Made by a program: the position numbers and the translations under genes. Below are positions 9,901-20,317 of a stretch of DNA of 23,147 bases, in pieces. The DNA lies in assembly GCA_943704415.1 (NCBI GenBank), contig CALSCO010000896.1, forward strand, positions 1 through 23,147, in the 5' to 3' direction. The notes under the pieces were generated by a model. It saw only the letters and a list, made by a program, of their open reading frames with translations. It had not been told where the DNA came from and ran no database searches. The number at the start of each line of letters is the position of its first letter. Within the stretch, counting starts at the first letter, position 1. This stretch comes from Parvularia atlantis (Eukaryota > Opisthokonta > Rotosphaerida).

Positions 9901-11280
9901 AGCAGGTCAAGGTAGGCGATCAGTGACGCGAGCGAGCCCGTCGCGACCTTGAGCTCGAGCTCGCCTGCGCACGGGGCGTGAGGCGCAAGCTTGGGGGGGC
10001 GGGCGCGTGCAGCTGCGCGCACGCATCGCGGCGACGTTGCCGTCCTCGGCGAGCAGCCGGCCCAGGTCCTGCTCGATGTCCTTGTTGGTGAACGTGGCTG
10101 CGCGGCGCGGGTCAACACAATTCGCAAGCAGACGAGCGCACGCGTGCACCCTTCTTGACGTCGGTCACGACCACGCCACAGTGCTCGAGGATGTCGCGCA
10201 GCTTCTTGAGCTCGTACGCGTTCACCGAGTCCTCGGGCAGCAGGCACTCTTTCGCGCCGAGCTGCACCACGAGTGCCTGCGCGCGTGCGTGCGCGTGTAT
10301 GAGCGGCGCGGCTCGCGGCAGCCGTGTGTGCACAGCACCTCAAAGTTGGCAAAGTTGTCGCTCGCCGGCACCTCGCATAGCTGGAAGCGGCGCAGCGTCG
10401 CGTCGGCGCTGGCGACGCCGATCACGCGCTCGCCCGCCCCGCCCGGGCTGCTCGAGACCGCCGCCGCGCTGCCGACGCCCGCGGCCGGCGCGATGCCCGT
10501 GGCCGTGCCGAGCCGCACGGCGATGACGACGGGCGCCGAGTCCATGTCGGCCGCGTGGAAGAGCAGCTCCTCAAAGTCCTGCAGGTTGCCGGGCGAGCCG
10601 CGGAGGCGCACGTGCCAGCTGCCGGCGTTGCGCCCGTCCATCGCGTACACCTCGGCGCGGTACTGCCGGTTGAGCAGCAGGTCCTTGAGCAGCGCGACGG
10701 TCTGCATGCGCGAGACGCAGACGCTGGCGACGCCGCTCGCCGCATCGCCTGATGACGCGCGGGCCGGTGAGCGTAAGGCGCATATCACGCCGAGCACGCA
10801 CCGCCCAGGTGCTTGACGACGGTAGACGTCTTGTACACGTGCTGTGCCACAAACAGCGCGTCGTCGCCGTGCACGCTGTAGTAGTCCTGCGTGTCGCGCG
10901 TCCGCGTCACAAACGTGGCGCCACGGCCGTCACGCGTCGGTCGCGCACCCCGCCGTTGCGCTCAAACAGCCGCAGCGTGCGCTCGTCGCTCTTCTGCAGC
11001 ACGCGCCCGTCGTCGTCGCCCGTCAGCGCACCCCCCTCTCACGCACACACGCGCCACACACCGCCGGCAGCGCGCGGAAGAACGCGATGAACCCCTTCTC
11101 GTCGCGCTTGTCGAGGTTGAGCTGCGGCCGCGCGCTCGCCGTCGCCGCTGCCGCCGCGGCCTCGCCACCACCCTCCACGTCCGCCTCCGCCCCGTCCACC
11201 GGCGCGTCCTCCGCGCCCTCGTCGCCCGCCGCAGCCGCCGCAGCCGCCGCCGCCGACGGCGCCTTCCGTTTTGGCGCCAT
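6937..11280 (-). CDS. MSH2: DNA mismatch repair protein MSH2
   Basis: MutS homolog that pairs with MSH6 or MSH3 in the nucleus to detect mismatches. Exons: 11280-11062, 10993-10949, 10886-10802, 10748-10339, 10276-10150, 10097-10023, 9964-9785, 9731-9481, 9410-9300, 9247-9133, 9077-9022, 8972-8883, 8815-8721, 8671-8595, 8537-8474, 8419-8358, 8301-8206, 8143-8079, 8014-7955, 7904-7797, 7749-7658, 7597-7522, 7466-7388, 7332-7265, 7200-6937 (989 aa; human 934). Domain I shows [11 protein letters not shown]; the connector [14 protein letters not shown]; core and lever [10 protein letters not shown] and [20 protein letters not shown]; clamp [15 protein letters not shown]. The ATPase has Walker [10 protein letters not shown] (Lys ~735), the [13 protein letters not shown] signature region, Walker [13 protein letters not shown] and FFATHFHEL. 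Extras: an N-terminal MAPKRK plus Ala/acidic extension of ~55 aa and a Gly/basic insert (~915-930) near the C-terminus. Intron 8 is GC-AG. Appears fully functional. Confidence 0.97.
9411..9480 (-). other. GC-AG intron in MSH2
   Basis: The exon ends ...RGNASLQ with CTGCAG, the intron begins GCACGCCGC and ends GTCGCAG, and the next exon opens DVFRGYQ. No GT near the border keeps the frame. The junction falls where the human protein reads ANLQDCYRLYQ, which supports the exact position. Confidence 0.85.
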
Positions 11281-11393
11281 TTTTTCCCCAACTTTTTTTT
11301 TGGCGCGCGATGACGTAGTGTGACACGAAAGATAAGTGACAAATGGCTATCATGACATGCGGCCATGTCTTTTGGCGTGGCCCAGCCTAGCCC
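11281..11393. promoter_or_regulatory. Divergent MSH2/PEX5 promoter with E2F-like motifs
   Basis: The 113 nt separate the MSH2 ATG (minus, 11278-11280) from the PEX5 ATG (plus, 11394). The octamer TTTTGGCG occurs at 11298-11305 and 11370-11377. A third copy, TTTTGGCGCCA, overlaps the MSH2 start codon (from 11269). These match the E2F/DP consensus TTTSGCGC closely. A CRE-like TGACGTAG lies at 11311-11318, and T-runs flank the MSH2 start. No TATA box is seen. Shared, cell-cycle-linked control is inferred. Confidence 0.6.
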
Positions 11394-14277
11394 ATGGCGC
11401 TGCGCGATCTTGCCGGCGGCTCGGCGGCCGACTGCGGCCCGGTCAACCCGCTCGCGGGCCTGGCCAAGCACCTAGACGGTGACCGGTCGCTGCAGCGCGT
11501 GCGTGGCCGGGCAGGGCAGCCCTGATGCGCCTCCCGCTCGCGCTGAGCCGAGGCGAATCGCAGGACGCAGCAACACGTGGCGTGCCCGGAGGCGTGCAGG
11601 AGCGAGTGCGTGGCGCGTGCGCGCGTCGGTTGGGCCGCGTACTGACCGCCTGCTGCCGATGCGCGTGCAGCTCGCAGGCGTCGCGCGCGACGATCGGGTG
11701 CGCGACGATGCGTGCGTGCGCGCAAAGCTGCAGACGCGAGCAGCGTGGCGCCGCAGTTTGCCGACGAGTTCTTCCGCGGCGGTCAAGCCGCCGGCCCGCG
11801 CGACGCCTTCCGCTTCGACGACGTGCGCTCGCAGCTGGACGGCATCCGTCTCGCGCGCGGGCCGCAGGGTGCGTCCTCCCGTGTGATCCGACGGCGCACG
11901 ACTGAACACACGGGGTGGGCAAAAAAAGACGCCTGGGCCGACGAGTTTGCGCAGCGCCCGATGCCGCCCGGCGCCGCGCTGCACGACGCCGAGTTTGAGC
12001 AGTACTTTCGCGCCGCGGCGGCCGAGCAGCGCGCGGGACCGGCGCACGGTGCAGCGTGGCAGGAAGAGTTTGTGAAGAACCCGCAAAACATGCGTCCGCT
12101 CGATCCGCGCGAGTTTGCCGAGCTCGAGCACTACTACCACCACGCGCCCACGCCGGCCAAGGTGCGGGCGCGCCCGTACTGTGCACGATCAGCGCACTGA
12201 CCGACGACGCGCAGATCTCCGAGCTCACCGAGGAGCAGTGGGCGGCCGAGTACGCCGAGCAGGAGCAGCGCGACAAGGGCAAGCAGAAGGGTGTGTGCTG
12301 CTTGTGCGGCGATGCGGGCGACGCAGACACTGAGCCCGCGCCGACTTAGCACCCGTCGAGGACGCCGCGTTCGAGAAGGAGTGGAACGCCGGCACGTGCT
12401 CGCGCCGGCGCGACGGTCTGTGCGCTGCGCTTACCAGCGCGCCCGCGCAGCGCTCGACCGCGCCGAGGACGAGTTCCAGGCGACGACGGACGACGTCATG
12501 AGCCAGCTCGAGCGCGAGTGGGGCGATCTGCAGGACGCCGACGCCGAGGTGTGCGGCCCGCGCCCATAGCACAACACCGCGCTCACAGTCCGCGCGCTTG
12601 CCGCAGTTTCTCTCCAGCTCGGACTACATCTTTGGCGAGAAGCGGTGCGGCCGTGCCGCCGCCAGTCGTCGCGCCTCCTGACAAGCGCGCAGCGTGCCGG
12701 ACGCCGAGTACGAGTTTGAGCCCGACAACGCCTTCCTGACCCACCCGCGCCCGTACGACGAGGGCGTGCGGCTGATGGCGACGGGCAACCTGTCCGACGC
12801 GGCGCTCGGTGCGCGTCTGTTTCGCTCGCGTGATTGTGTCTGACGCCGCGCTCGCCCGCCAGCGTTCGAGGCCGCCGTGCGGCAGGATGAGCACGACGGC
12901 GCGGCGTGGCTACAGCTCGGCCTGACGCAGGCCGAGAACGAGAAGGAGGTCGCGGCGATCCGCGCGCTGCAGCGGGCCGTGCGCGAGAACCCGGGCAACA
13001 TGTCGGCGTCGTTGGTGCGCGGCGAGGCCTGGCTCGCCCCCGGCTGCTTCGCGCTGACCGCGCATTGGCAGGCGCTCGCCGTCAGCTTTACGAACGAGGG
13101 CGCCGAGTCGCAGGCGTTCGACTCGCTCGAGCGGTGGATCCGCACGCGGTACCCGGACCTGCCGCCGTCGGAAAAGTGCGCATGCCTGTGCCGTGCGCAC
13201 GCCGCTGACACGCTCGCACAGGGTCAACCGCATCGACAGGCACGGCCAGGTCGTGCGCCTGTTCCTGAGCGCGGTGCAGCGCTCGAAGGAGCTCGACCCG
13301 GACCTTCAGGTGCGCTTGGCGCGCGCACGCGCGGCCCTGACCAGACTGCGCACCCAGGTCGGCCTTGGCGTGCTGTTCAACATCTCGTGCGAGTACGACA
13401 AGGCCGTCGACTGCTTCCAGGCGGCGCTACAGGCGCGGCCAGAGGTGCGACCACGCGCTGTCATGCTTGGTTGCTGACGCGTGCTGCTCGCTCCCCACGC
13501 GCGTGCGCAGGACTACCTGCTCTGGAACCGTCTCGGTGCGACGCTGGCCAACAGCGGGCGGTCGGAGGAGGCGATCGACGCGTACTATCAGGTGCGTCCG
13601 CGTCGACCCATAAGCGGCGGAGGCGTGGTCGGTCGCGGGCGGGACGTGGGCGCGCATTCTCTCGTACTGGTCATCTAGCATGGAGATCCGCCCAGGCGTT
13701 GCCGTTTCGGCGCGGGCGGGCCTCTGGCCTCGCGCGCCCTGCCGCTGCGGCGTCCATCGGCGCGGATCAGACGCGTCAGCGGAATCCAGCGGGCCGCCTC
13801 CACCGCGCGTTGGCAGGGCGCCGCACATCTCCGCTGAGACATCTTCTCAAACACAACGGAAACACAACGGAAACGCAACGTCTGACCGGCGCTCGTCGGC
13901 ACACCGCAGGCGCTCAACCGCAAGCCCTCGTTCGTGCGCGCGCGCTTCAACCTCGGCGTGAGCTGCATCAACATCGGGTGCCTGAAGGAGGCCGCCGAGG
14001 TGCGCGCCGCCGCGGTCACAGCTCACCTGACTGATCGACCGCAGCACTTTCTCGGCGCGCTCGCACTGCACGGCAACGGCACACAGCGCAACGTCTCGGA
14101 CAACCTGTGGGAGACGCTCCGGCGTACCTTCGTGATGATGAACCGGCGCGAGCTCATCGGCCAGGTGCGCATGCGCGTGCGCTCACGCCGTGGTCCCTCG
14201 CCGCTCAGCCCCGGCCGCCGCACGCGCAGGCCCTCAAGCGCGACTTGCAGTCGTTCCGCGGCGAGTTTGATTTCTAG
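11394..14277 (+). CDS. PEX5: Peroxisomal targeting signal 1 receptor PEX5
   Basis: Cytosolic shuttling receptor that binds C-terminal SKL-type signals and docks at PEX14/PEX13. Exons: 11394-11498, 11564-11605, 11671-11697, 11757-11868, 11929-12161, 12215-12290, 12350-12391, 12451-12548, 12607-12644, 12693-12808, 12863-13014, 13072-13175, 13222-13309, 13358-13444, 13511-13591, 13910-13999, 14045-14164, 14230-14277 (552 aa). The N-terminus [20 protein letters not shown] has the conserved Cys (residue 14) used for monoubiquitin-driven recycling. Pex14-binding WxxEF/Y motifs: WADEFAQ (~98), WQEEFVK (~139), WAAEYAE (~182). The TPR half (~270-530) shows [44 protein letters not shown] and [15 protein letters not shown], all PEX5 hallmarks. 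Intron 7 is GC-AG; intron 15 is 318 nt, far longer than any other here. It shares a short promoter with MSH2. Confidence 0.96.
12392..12450 (+). other. GC-A​G intron in PEX5
   Basis: The exon ends ...EKEWNA with GCCG, and the intron runs from GCACGTGCTC to CCCGCGCAG. The next exon gives [10 protein letters not shown] in frame. A GT donor further in would leave only a 35-nt intron, below the smallest otherwise seen here (44 nt), so GC-AG is preferred. Confidence 0.7.
13592..13909 (+). other. 318-nt outlier intron in PEX5
   Basis: It joins ...AIDAYYQ to [13 protein letters not shown], a continuous conserved TPR, so no coding exon is missing. It starts GTGCGTCCGC and ends CACACCGCAG. Near its 3' end it holds three tandem copies of an AACACAACGGA-like unit (about 13854-13880). 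On the minus strand an ATG opens a 55-codon frame ([19 protein letters not shown]...). I do not recognise an RNA or protein family in it. Confidence 0.8.
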
Positions 14278-14390
14278 CCGCGCAGCGCTGTGTCCATCCC
14301 GAAAAGCATCCAATACCAGCTGCGATGTATGCAACACCTATGCGATGAGAAGGTAGCGGGGATGTAGGGTTTTGCAGTCATCGGTCAGTG
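14278..14390 (+). promoter_or_regulatory. 113-nt gap between PEX5 and the BRWD/PHIP-like gene
   Basis: This tandem spacer must carry the PEX5 poly(A) site and the next promoter. It is AT-richer than the flanking exons (for example CCCGAAAAGCATCCAATACC and GTAGGGTTTTGCAG). I see no clear TATA box, E2F-like site or AATAAA. Confidence 0.4.
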
Positions 14391-17300
14391 ATGGCGGAAG
14401 GCGCGCGTCGCCCTGCCGGACGCGCACCGTCTCTGCCGCCCGCCGCCGCCGCCTCCGCCGTCTCTGCCGCCACCGCCACGTCACCGCCGACGGCGCACAT
14501 GGCCGCACCGCTGCCGCACGTCGAACTGCGCCCGCGACGGCGAGTGCTGCCGCGCGCCGAGCCCGCGCAGGAGCCGATGGCGCCGGCGCCGGCGCTGCCC
14601 GAGGACGGCGGTGCGCGTCGCGGGCGTGTCGCGCGGACGTGTCGCGGACGTGTCTCATGTGCGTCGCATGTGCGTCGCAGAGCTGCTGTTCCTTGTCGCG
14701 CAGTTCCTCCGCGGCACGTGCGGCGAGGCGGCCGACGTGCTGATCCGCGCCCTGCATGACCGCGTGCGGCTGCCGCGCGTCACGGGCTGGGACGGCGTGC
14801 GCGCGCTGGTGCGGCCCGGCGACCGTGCGACACACACAACATGAGATGCATGACGCGGGCGCGCAGACGTACGAGCAGATGGCCGCAAAGTACGCGCAGC
14901 TGCCGCCGCAGTACCTCCAGCTGCTCCTCGCGCGGTTGCTGCAGCTGGGCGGTGCGCACGTGCCGGGCGTGCCGGCGGGCCTGCGGTCTGGTGCGTGCAC
15001 ACGTGCCACATCAGCAGAAAGTGCAGGCTGAACCGCGACGCGCGCCCGCAGTGCTCAGCCTCCCGCGTGAGCTGATCGACCCGGCCGCGCGACCCGGCAC
15101 ACGGACGCTGCGCTCGCTCGGTGCGGCGTGCGGCGGCGCGTGTGCGCACGGGTGCTCGTCGCGTCGGTCTGACAGCGGCGAGGCGCACGCAGCTGTGCAG
15201 CTCGCCCGGCGTGCAACGGGCCGGCCGCACATTATGCCGACGTCGGTGTACGCGCGCTACGCCAAGGTGCGCGGGCCACGACCGCCGCGCTCGACACCGC
15301 TGACCGCTGCGTAGATGGCTAGCGTGCTCGGGCACATCCTCGAGGTGTTTGTCATCACGCTCGACCCCAGCGGCACGCGCATTGTCACGGCACGTGCTGA
15401 TGCACCCGCGACCACGCAGGCAGCGCTGATCCGCGGCCACAGGGCAGCGACGACAAGCTCGTCAAGGTCTGGGACGCGCACACGGGCTTGCTGCTGCACA
15501 CGCTGCGCGGCCACGAGGTGCGGGTGCAACCTGCACCGCCCGCGTCAGCTCAGCTCACGGCGTGGCAGAACTACATCGCCGAGGTCGCAGTCAGTCCCGA
15601 CAGCCGCCTCGTCGCGGCGGGCGCCTGGGACCGCGTCGTGCGCGTCTGGATGCTCGACACTGCAGAGCCAGTCGCCGTGCTGCGTGGCCACGCGGTGCGC
15701 GCGCACGCCCGCCCGCGCCTGTGCTTGACAACCCGTGCGCTCAGGTGCGCGTTGACGCCCTCATGTTTTCGCCCTCGCCCGACCCGCAGCGCGCGCATTT
15801 GCTGTCTGCCGGTGCCGACCGCACACTGCGCCTGTGGAAGTACGACCCGCACACGCTGCAGTTTGCGACCGAGGTGTGCGAGCTCCCACGTGTGCCACCA
15901 CCGCCGCTGATGGAGCTGCAACGCAGCCGATCGTGCTTGAGACGACGATGCGCAAGACGAAGAAGGACGAGCTGCGTGACGTGGTTTTTGACCGCGGCGG
16001 CACGCGCATCCTCGCTGCGTGCTCGGACGGCATCGTGCGTCTGTTCCTGGTCAGCCACACGCGGCGTTCTGCTGCGCCACCCTGACTCTGCAGCGCACTC
16101 AGGTGCCGCCCGTGCCACCCAACGCAATCCAGTGCCCGCCCACGGGCATCGAGCTGCCGCCGCACGCTGCCATCGCACATATGGCCGTGTTCTCCAACCA
16201 CTCGGACCGCTTCATCACCGGCTGCCACGACGGCACTATGCGCATCTGGTGGCCTGACCCGGACAGCCCCAACAACATCCCCTTCGTCGTCTGTGCGCCG
16301 CTACATGCGCCCATTCGGCTCGCGCTGACGCCGTGCACAGTGGACATCAAGGCGCACGTCACGCCGCCCGCGACGACCGGCAATGCAGTAGCCGCGCCAC
16401 CGCACACCGTGCCGCTGATGATGCAGCCGCCGACGTGCGCTGCCTGCTTTTTTCCCGCGTGCGCGCTTCGTCGCTCACAAACCGTCGCGCTGCAGCAGCG
16501 AGACGGACGCCGGCGACGCGCCCGCGGCCCCCGCTGCCGGCCCGGAAGGTGCACGCTCTCTGCAGACGGCGGGGGTGGGCGCGTATCTAACACGTCGTAT
16601 GCGCCAGACGCAGAGGAGGGCGGTGAGCCGGCAGCGGCAGAGGCCAACGTCTGGGCAGCGACCGCGTGCGTGTGGAGCGCGCGCGACCGATATCTGCTCG
16701 TCGCGGCGGGCGACAATGGCATCCAGGCACGGCACCCGCGTGCTGCGAGCGCGCGCTGATTTGGCTGCGCCCTGCAGGTCTGGGACAGTGATCGCGCGAC
16801 GCTGATCCACGTGCTGCGCGGGCACCGGCTGAACGTGTTCGCGCTCATGGGTGTGCGAATTGCCGCTCATGCCTGCCGGGCTGCTGACGCTGGCAAACAG
16901 CGCACCCGCTGGACGACCGCCTTCTATTCTCGGCCGGCCGCGACGGGCAGGTGATCCTGTGGGACGTCCAGCGCGGCGCGGTCGTGCAGGGTGCGTGCTG
17001 GCTCTTTGTGAAGCTTGCGCGCTGACGCATGCTGTGCCAGTGATCGACGACGATGCGCGCAACAGCTTCACCGAGGGCAGCCTGTCGCACGACGGTGCGC
17101 GCGTGTGTGACTCGTGCGACGCGGTGCTCAAGCGTACGCGTAGGCACGCTGCTCGTCGTGAGCTGTCAAGCGGGTGCCTTCCAAATCTACTCGCTGGCCG
17201 AGGTGTGTCGCCGCGGCGGCACGTGCTTGCTGCTTACGCACTGGTCTCGGCCGCAGAACAAGCGGCGCTACCGCTACGCCCTGCCGCAGCAATTTCGCTG

Positions 17301-17625
17301 GAACGACTACGGCGCGCTCGTCTACGACGACCATCGCCACGTGCTCGACCAGGAGACGCAACGCCCGCCGCACCTCAACCCGCGCGGGCCGCTGTTCAGC
17401 GCTGACGCCATCTACCCGCACGCCGACCAGCCGCCCGCGCACATGTTCAGCAACACAATCACCTTCCCGCGCGGCGTGCTCGAGGCGGACCTGGCACGGC
17501 GCTGGGCCGCGCGGGCGGTGGAGCTGGCGCAGTGCGTTGTCGCGTGCGCGTTGTTGGTACGAGTGCTCACTGTCTTCCGGCAGGATCACTATCGAAGCGC
17601 CCGAGGCACGCGCGTCTGCGGCCGT

Positions 17626-17657
<32 letters not shown>

Positions 17658-20267
17658 CCAACCGGGCAGCGAGGCCTCCGGCGCGCTCACGACGCGCAGC
17701 GGCGCCCGCCGGTGACGCCGGGCAGGCCCCGGAGGACGATCCGGCGCTGCGTGCGTTGCGAACAGTCCCTGACTGTGCTCACCTCACGTGCACGCACGCA
17801 GAGGCGATCATCTACGACAGCTACAGTAGCGACGAAGATTTCCACCTCTCGGGCGACGAGGACGGCACAGTGCGTCGCAGCAACGCGCGTCCGCGCACCC
17901 GCCAGCGCGACCGCGAGCGCAGCAGCGAGCGAGATCGACGACCCCGTGCGTGCCGCCATCGTGCGCGGTCGCCCGCGGCTCAACCACGTCGCACACAGGG
18001 CGCCGCAAGAGCAAGCGCGCACGGCGGTCGCGGAAGGTGCGAGTCGAAAACGATGAGGTCGGCGAGGGCGACGACAACGACGACGACGACGAAGCCGAGA
18101 CCGAACCGAGCACGTTTGAGACAGACGACTCGACCGACGACCTCGTCTTGACAGACTCGGACAGCGTGCCGGTCTCAGACGAGGACGAGGACGAGGACGA
18201 CGACGACGACGAGGCTGCGGACGAGTACGACGGCAGCAACAGCGGTGGCAGGCGTGCGGCTCGCCGCGAGCGCGACAGCGAGCGCGACCGCAAGCGACGT
18301 CGCGGTGCCAGTGCAAACGACACGCGCAACGGCAAGCGCCGCCGCGTCAGCGCTGAAGGCATCCCCTACGGCCCCACGCCCGGGTGGCTCGATCGCGTCC
18401 AGCCGCGCGACACGCCGTTCCTGCCGCAGATCCTCGACTCGCTCGCGTACAGCGTCACCGGGCACCGCAAGTTTGTTGACGCGGCACGCGGCCTTGGCCT
18501 GGTGCCGGCCTTCTTCGAGCATCTGCCGTGGGAGGTCGAGCTACCACAGGGCGCGCGGCCACTCGCGCCCGTCGAGTTTTGCAGCGTCGTCGGTGCGTTT
18601 GCTCGCCGCCGCGCGCGCGGAGACGTTGCTTGACCTGCGTGCGTGCGCGCGGCAGAGCTCACCTTCCGGCCGGGGCAGCCGTCGTTCTGCGTGCTCACGC
18701 TCGCGCGCGAGGACGAGCCGGCCGTGCGCTTCACGGTCGCGTTCTGCGACGTGCAGGGCGTGTCGGACTTTGTCATGCTCAAGTCGCGCTTCCTGTGCGT
18801 GCCGGCCTGCGCGACGATGCGCGCGCCTTATTTGGCGTGCGCTCGCGCAGCGCAAAGATGCGTGCACTGTGGAACGTCGGTGACCGCGTCTTTGCCATCT
18901 ACGAGGACGCCACGTACGAGGGCGAGATCCGCGACCTGAAGCCCGACTGGCGGCAGGACCCTTGGGAGGCGTGCCTGGTCGGGTGCGCGCCGTCGTGCCC
19001 GCTGCGGGCGCGCCGAGCTGATGCTGCGCGCGCGTCGCGCCCAGCTTCCCGACAGAGGATCCGCCCGAGTGGGTCAGTCCGTGGGAGCTCGCGGTCACCG
19101 AGACCGAGACGGTGCTGCTCGCGCCCGACGAGACGCTCTCGCCCGCTGGTATGCACCGTATGCCGCTGCGGCGTGGTCTCACACGCGTCGACCGCGCAGA
19201 TAAAGAGAACCTGCTGCGTGCGGTGGTCACGGCGTCCCGCAAGCCGTGGGCCGAGTGGTGCGTGCGTCCACATGCGTGATGTGTGTGCGTGTGTGTGTGT
19301 GTGTGTCTGACGAGCGCGGCACGCAGGCTGGTCCCGCCGGTGGACGTGCGCATGTTCCCGGCCTACTACACCATCGTCGCCTACCCCATGTGCCTCGACA
19401 TCGTGCACGCGCGCCTTTCCAACGACTTTTATCGACGCGTGGAGGCCGTGCTGTGGGACATGCGGCTGATTTACCGCAACGCCGAGTCGTTCAACGAGCC
19501 CGAGGCCGAGATCGTCAAGAACGCGCTCAAGGTGGTGCAGCTGATCGAGAGCTTTGTCGGCGTCGGCCCCGCTGTCGGCGCACTCTCGGCCGGCGAGCAC
19601 GCGGACGAGGACGAGGGCGCGGCCGCATCCTCTGCCGCCGCTACGCCACAAGCGACGAGACGGTCAGCACGCGAGCGGCGAAAGCTCAAGTGCGTGTGTG
19701 CGCGCCGTGCTTGCTGACTGCTCACGGCGATGGAACAGGATCGCCGACAGCGACGATGACGCGGGCCACAGCGACAGCGGCAGCAGACACACCGCGAACG
19801 GCCGCGTGACATCGACCGAGCACGACGGCATCTTTGACGCGCCGGCGCACGCCAAGCGGTCTGCGCGACGCCAAGCCGCTCAACCGCCGCCGCCGTCGCC
19901 GCCACATGCCGCACGGCCTACTCGCGCCACTCGCGCAGCGATCGCGGACATCGACGTGCTGGCAGAGCCCGTAAGCCCCGCCACGCGCTCGCTGCGCATC
20001 CGCGCCCGCGCGGAGCCCGAGCCGGCACACGTCGTCGCGAGCAGCAGCGCAACAAGGTCACTGCGCACGCGCGCGCCGCCCGAGCCGGCCGAGGCTGCGA
20101 GCCCTGCGAGGTCGCGACCACCGGCAGTGGCAACGGAGAGCGGCAGCGCAACACGATCGCTGCGCATCAGCTCGCGCGTCCAACCACCTGCCCACACGCC
20201 GCCGCCCCCGAGCGACCGCCCCGGCCTGCGCAGCAGTGAGCGCCGTGCGGCCCGGCCTGATCGCTGA
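14391..20267 (+). CDS. BRWD/PHIP-like WD40-bromodomain protein
   Basis: Exons: 14391-14610, 14681-14796, 14867-14990, 15052-15120, 15193-15266, 15315-15389, 15443-15517, 15569-15694, 15745-15873, 15927-16049, 16103-16292, 16341-16434, 16496-16548, 16608-16726, 16778-16850, 16901-16990, 17041-17094, 17144-17202, 17257-17531, 17584-17750, 17802-17945, 17999-18592, 18656-18794, 18851-18982, 19045-19148, 19200-19257, 19327-19689, 19739-20267 (1455 aa). N-terminal helix ELLFLVAQFLRGTCGEAADV as in PHIP; eight WD repeats (~200-620, for example GSDDKLVKVWDAHTGLLLHT, SAGADRTLRLW, SAGRDGQVILWD); a PHIP-specific linker (VLDQETQRPPHLNP); Q10, acidic and basic stretches (~715-935); a crypto-Tudor-like region (~940-1110, ALWNVGDRVFAIYEDATYEG); one bromodomain (~1160-1240, IVAYPMCLDIVHARLSNDFY, Asn kept in SFNEP). 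Animal PHIP/BRWD are nuclear histone readers and CUL4 adaptors with two bromodomains; here one is seen, then an RSLR-repeat tail. Two introns are GC-AG. Confidence 0.9.
15390..15442 (+). other. GC-AG intron in the BRWD/PHIP-like gene (first)
   Basis: The exon ends ...GTRIVT with GTCACG, and the intron runs from GCACGTGCTG to GGCCACAG. The next exon restores the WD repeat GSDDKLVKVWD. The homologous vertebrate sequence reads IFTGSDDCLVKIW, so the junction is well anchored. Confidence 0.85.
16727..16777 (+). other. GC-AG intron in the BRWD/PHIP-like gene (second)
   Basis: The exon ends ...GDNGIQ with ATCCAG, and the intron runs from GCACGGCACC to CCCTGCAG. The next exon opens VWDSDRATLIHVLRGH. 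Vertebrate homologs read NDHVLKVWNSYTGQLLHNL at this place, which supports the border. Confidence 0.85.
17627..17656 (+). repeat. (CAG)10 tract coding ten glutamines
   Basis: A pure trinucleotide run in the linker between the WD40 part and the acidic region of the BRWD/PHIP-like gene. Flanking residues are AAV before and ANRAARP after. Confidence 0.95.
19258..19326 (+). repeat. Intron with GT microsatellite before the bromodomain exon
   Basis: The intron begins GTGCGTGCGTCC and contains an almost pure GT run at about 19289-19308, then TCTGACGAG as a likely branch motif and GCACGCAG at the 3' end. It joins ...KPWAEW to LVPPVDVRMFP, the start of the bromodomain. Confidence 0.8.
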
Positions 20268-20317
20268 GTACTCTCAATGCAGCGACGCGAACAATGGGAT
20301 GAAGAGTTACATACGAC
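20268..20317. other. 50-nt gap between convergent stop codons
   Basis: Only 50 nt separate the TGA of the BRWD/PHIP-like gene from the stop of the minus-strand membrane-protein gene. An 8-bp inverted repeat brackets it: TCAATGCA at 20274-20281 and TGCATTGA at 20321-20328, the latter inside the last codons of the minus-strand gene. The two mRNAs very probably overlap at their 3' ends. Confidence 0.6.

Noticed and set aside
6937-11280. MSH2 as a frameshifted pseudogene
   Set aside because: Every frame change coincides with a 47-70-nt intron with donor, branch motif and AG. The joined CDS is 2970 nt and keeps all ATPase motifs.
11606-11756. Shorter acceptor choices for PEX5 intron 3 (AG at 11733 or 11743)
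   Set aside because: They put the following FADEFFRGG frame out of phase; only the AG at 11756 keeps it and gives a normal 59-nt intron.
12624-13233. Minus-strand ORFs over PEX5
   Set aside because: Low-complexity Arg/Ala/Ser composition without family motifs; the plus strand has the TPR exons.
13675-13846. Minus-strand 55-codon ORF in the long PEX5 intron as a real gene
   Set aside because: The Arg/Ala/Pro-rich composition is what GC-rich DNA gives by chance, and there is no recognisable family. Kept only as part of the intron finding.
18541-19353. Long minus-strand ORF (270 codons) opposite the BRWD/PHIP-like gene
   Set aside because: It is a GC-rich antisense shadow. The plus strand carries the crypto-Tudor and bromodomain exons with clear family motifs, and the minus frame crosses several of their introns.
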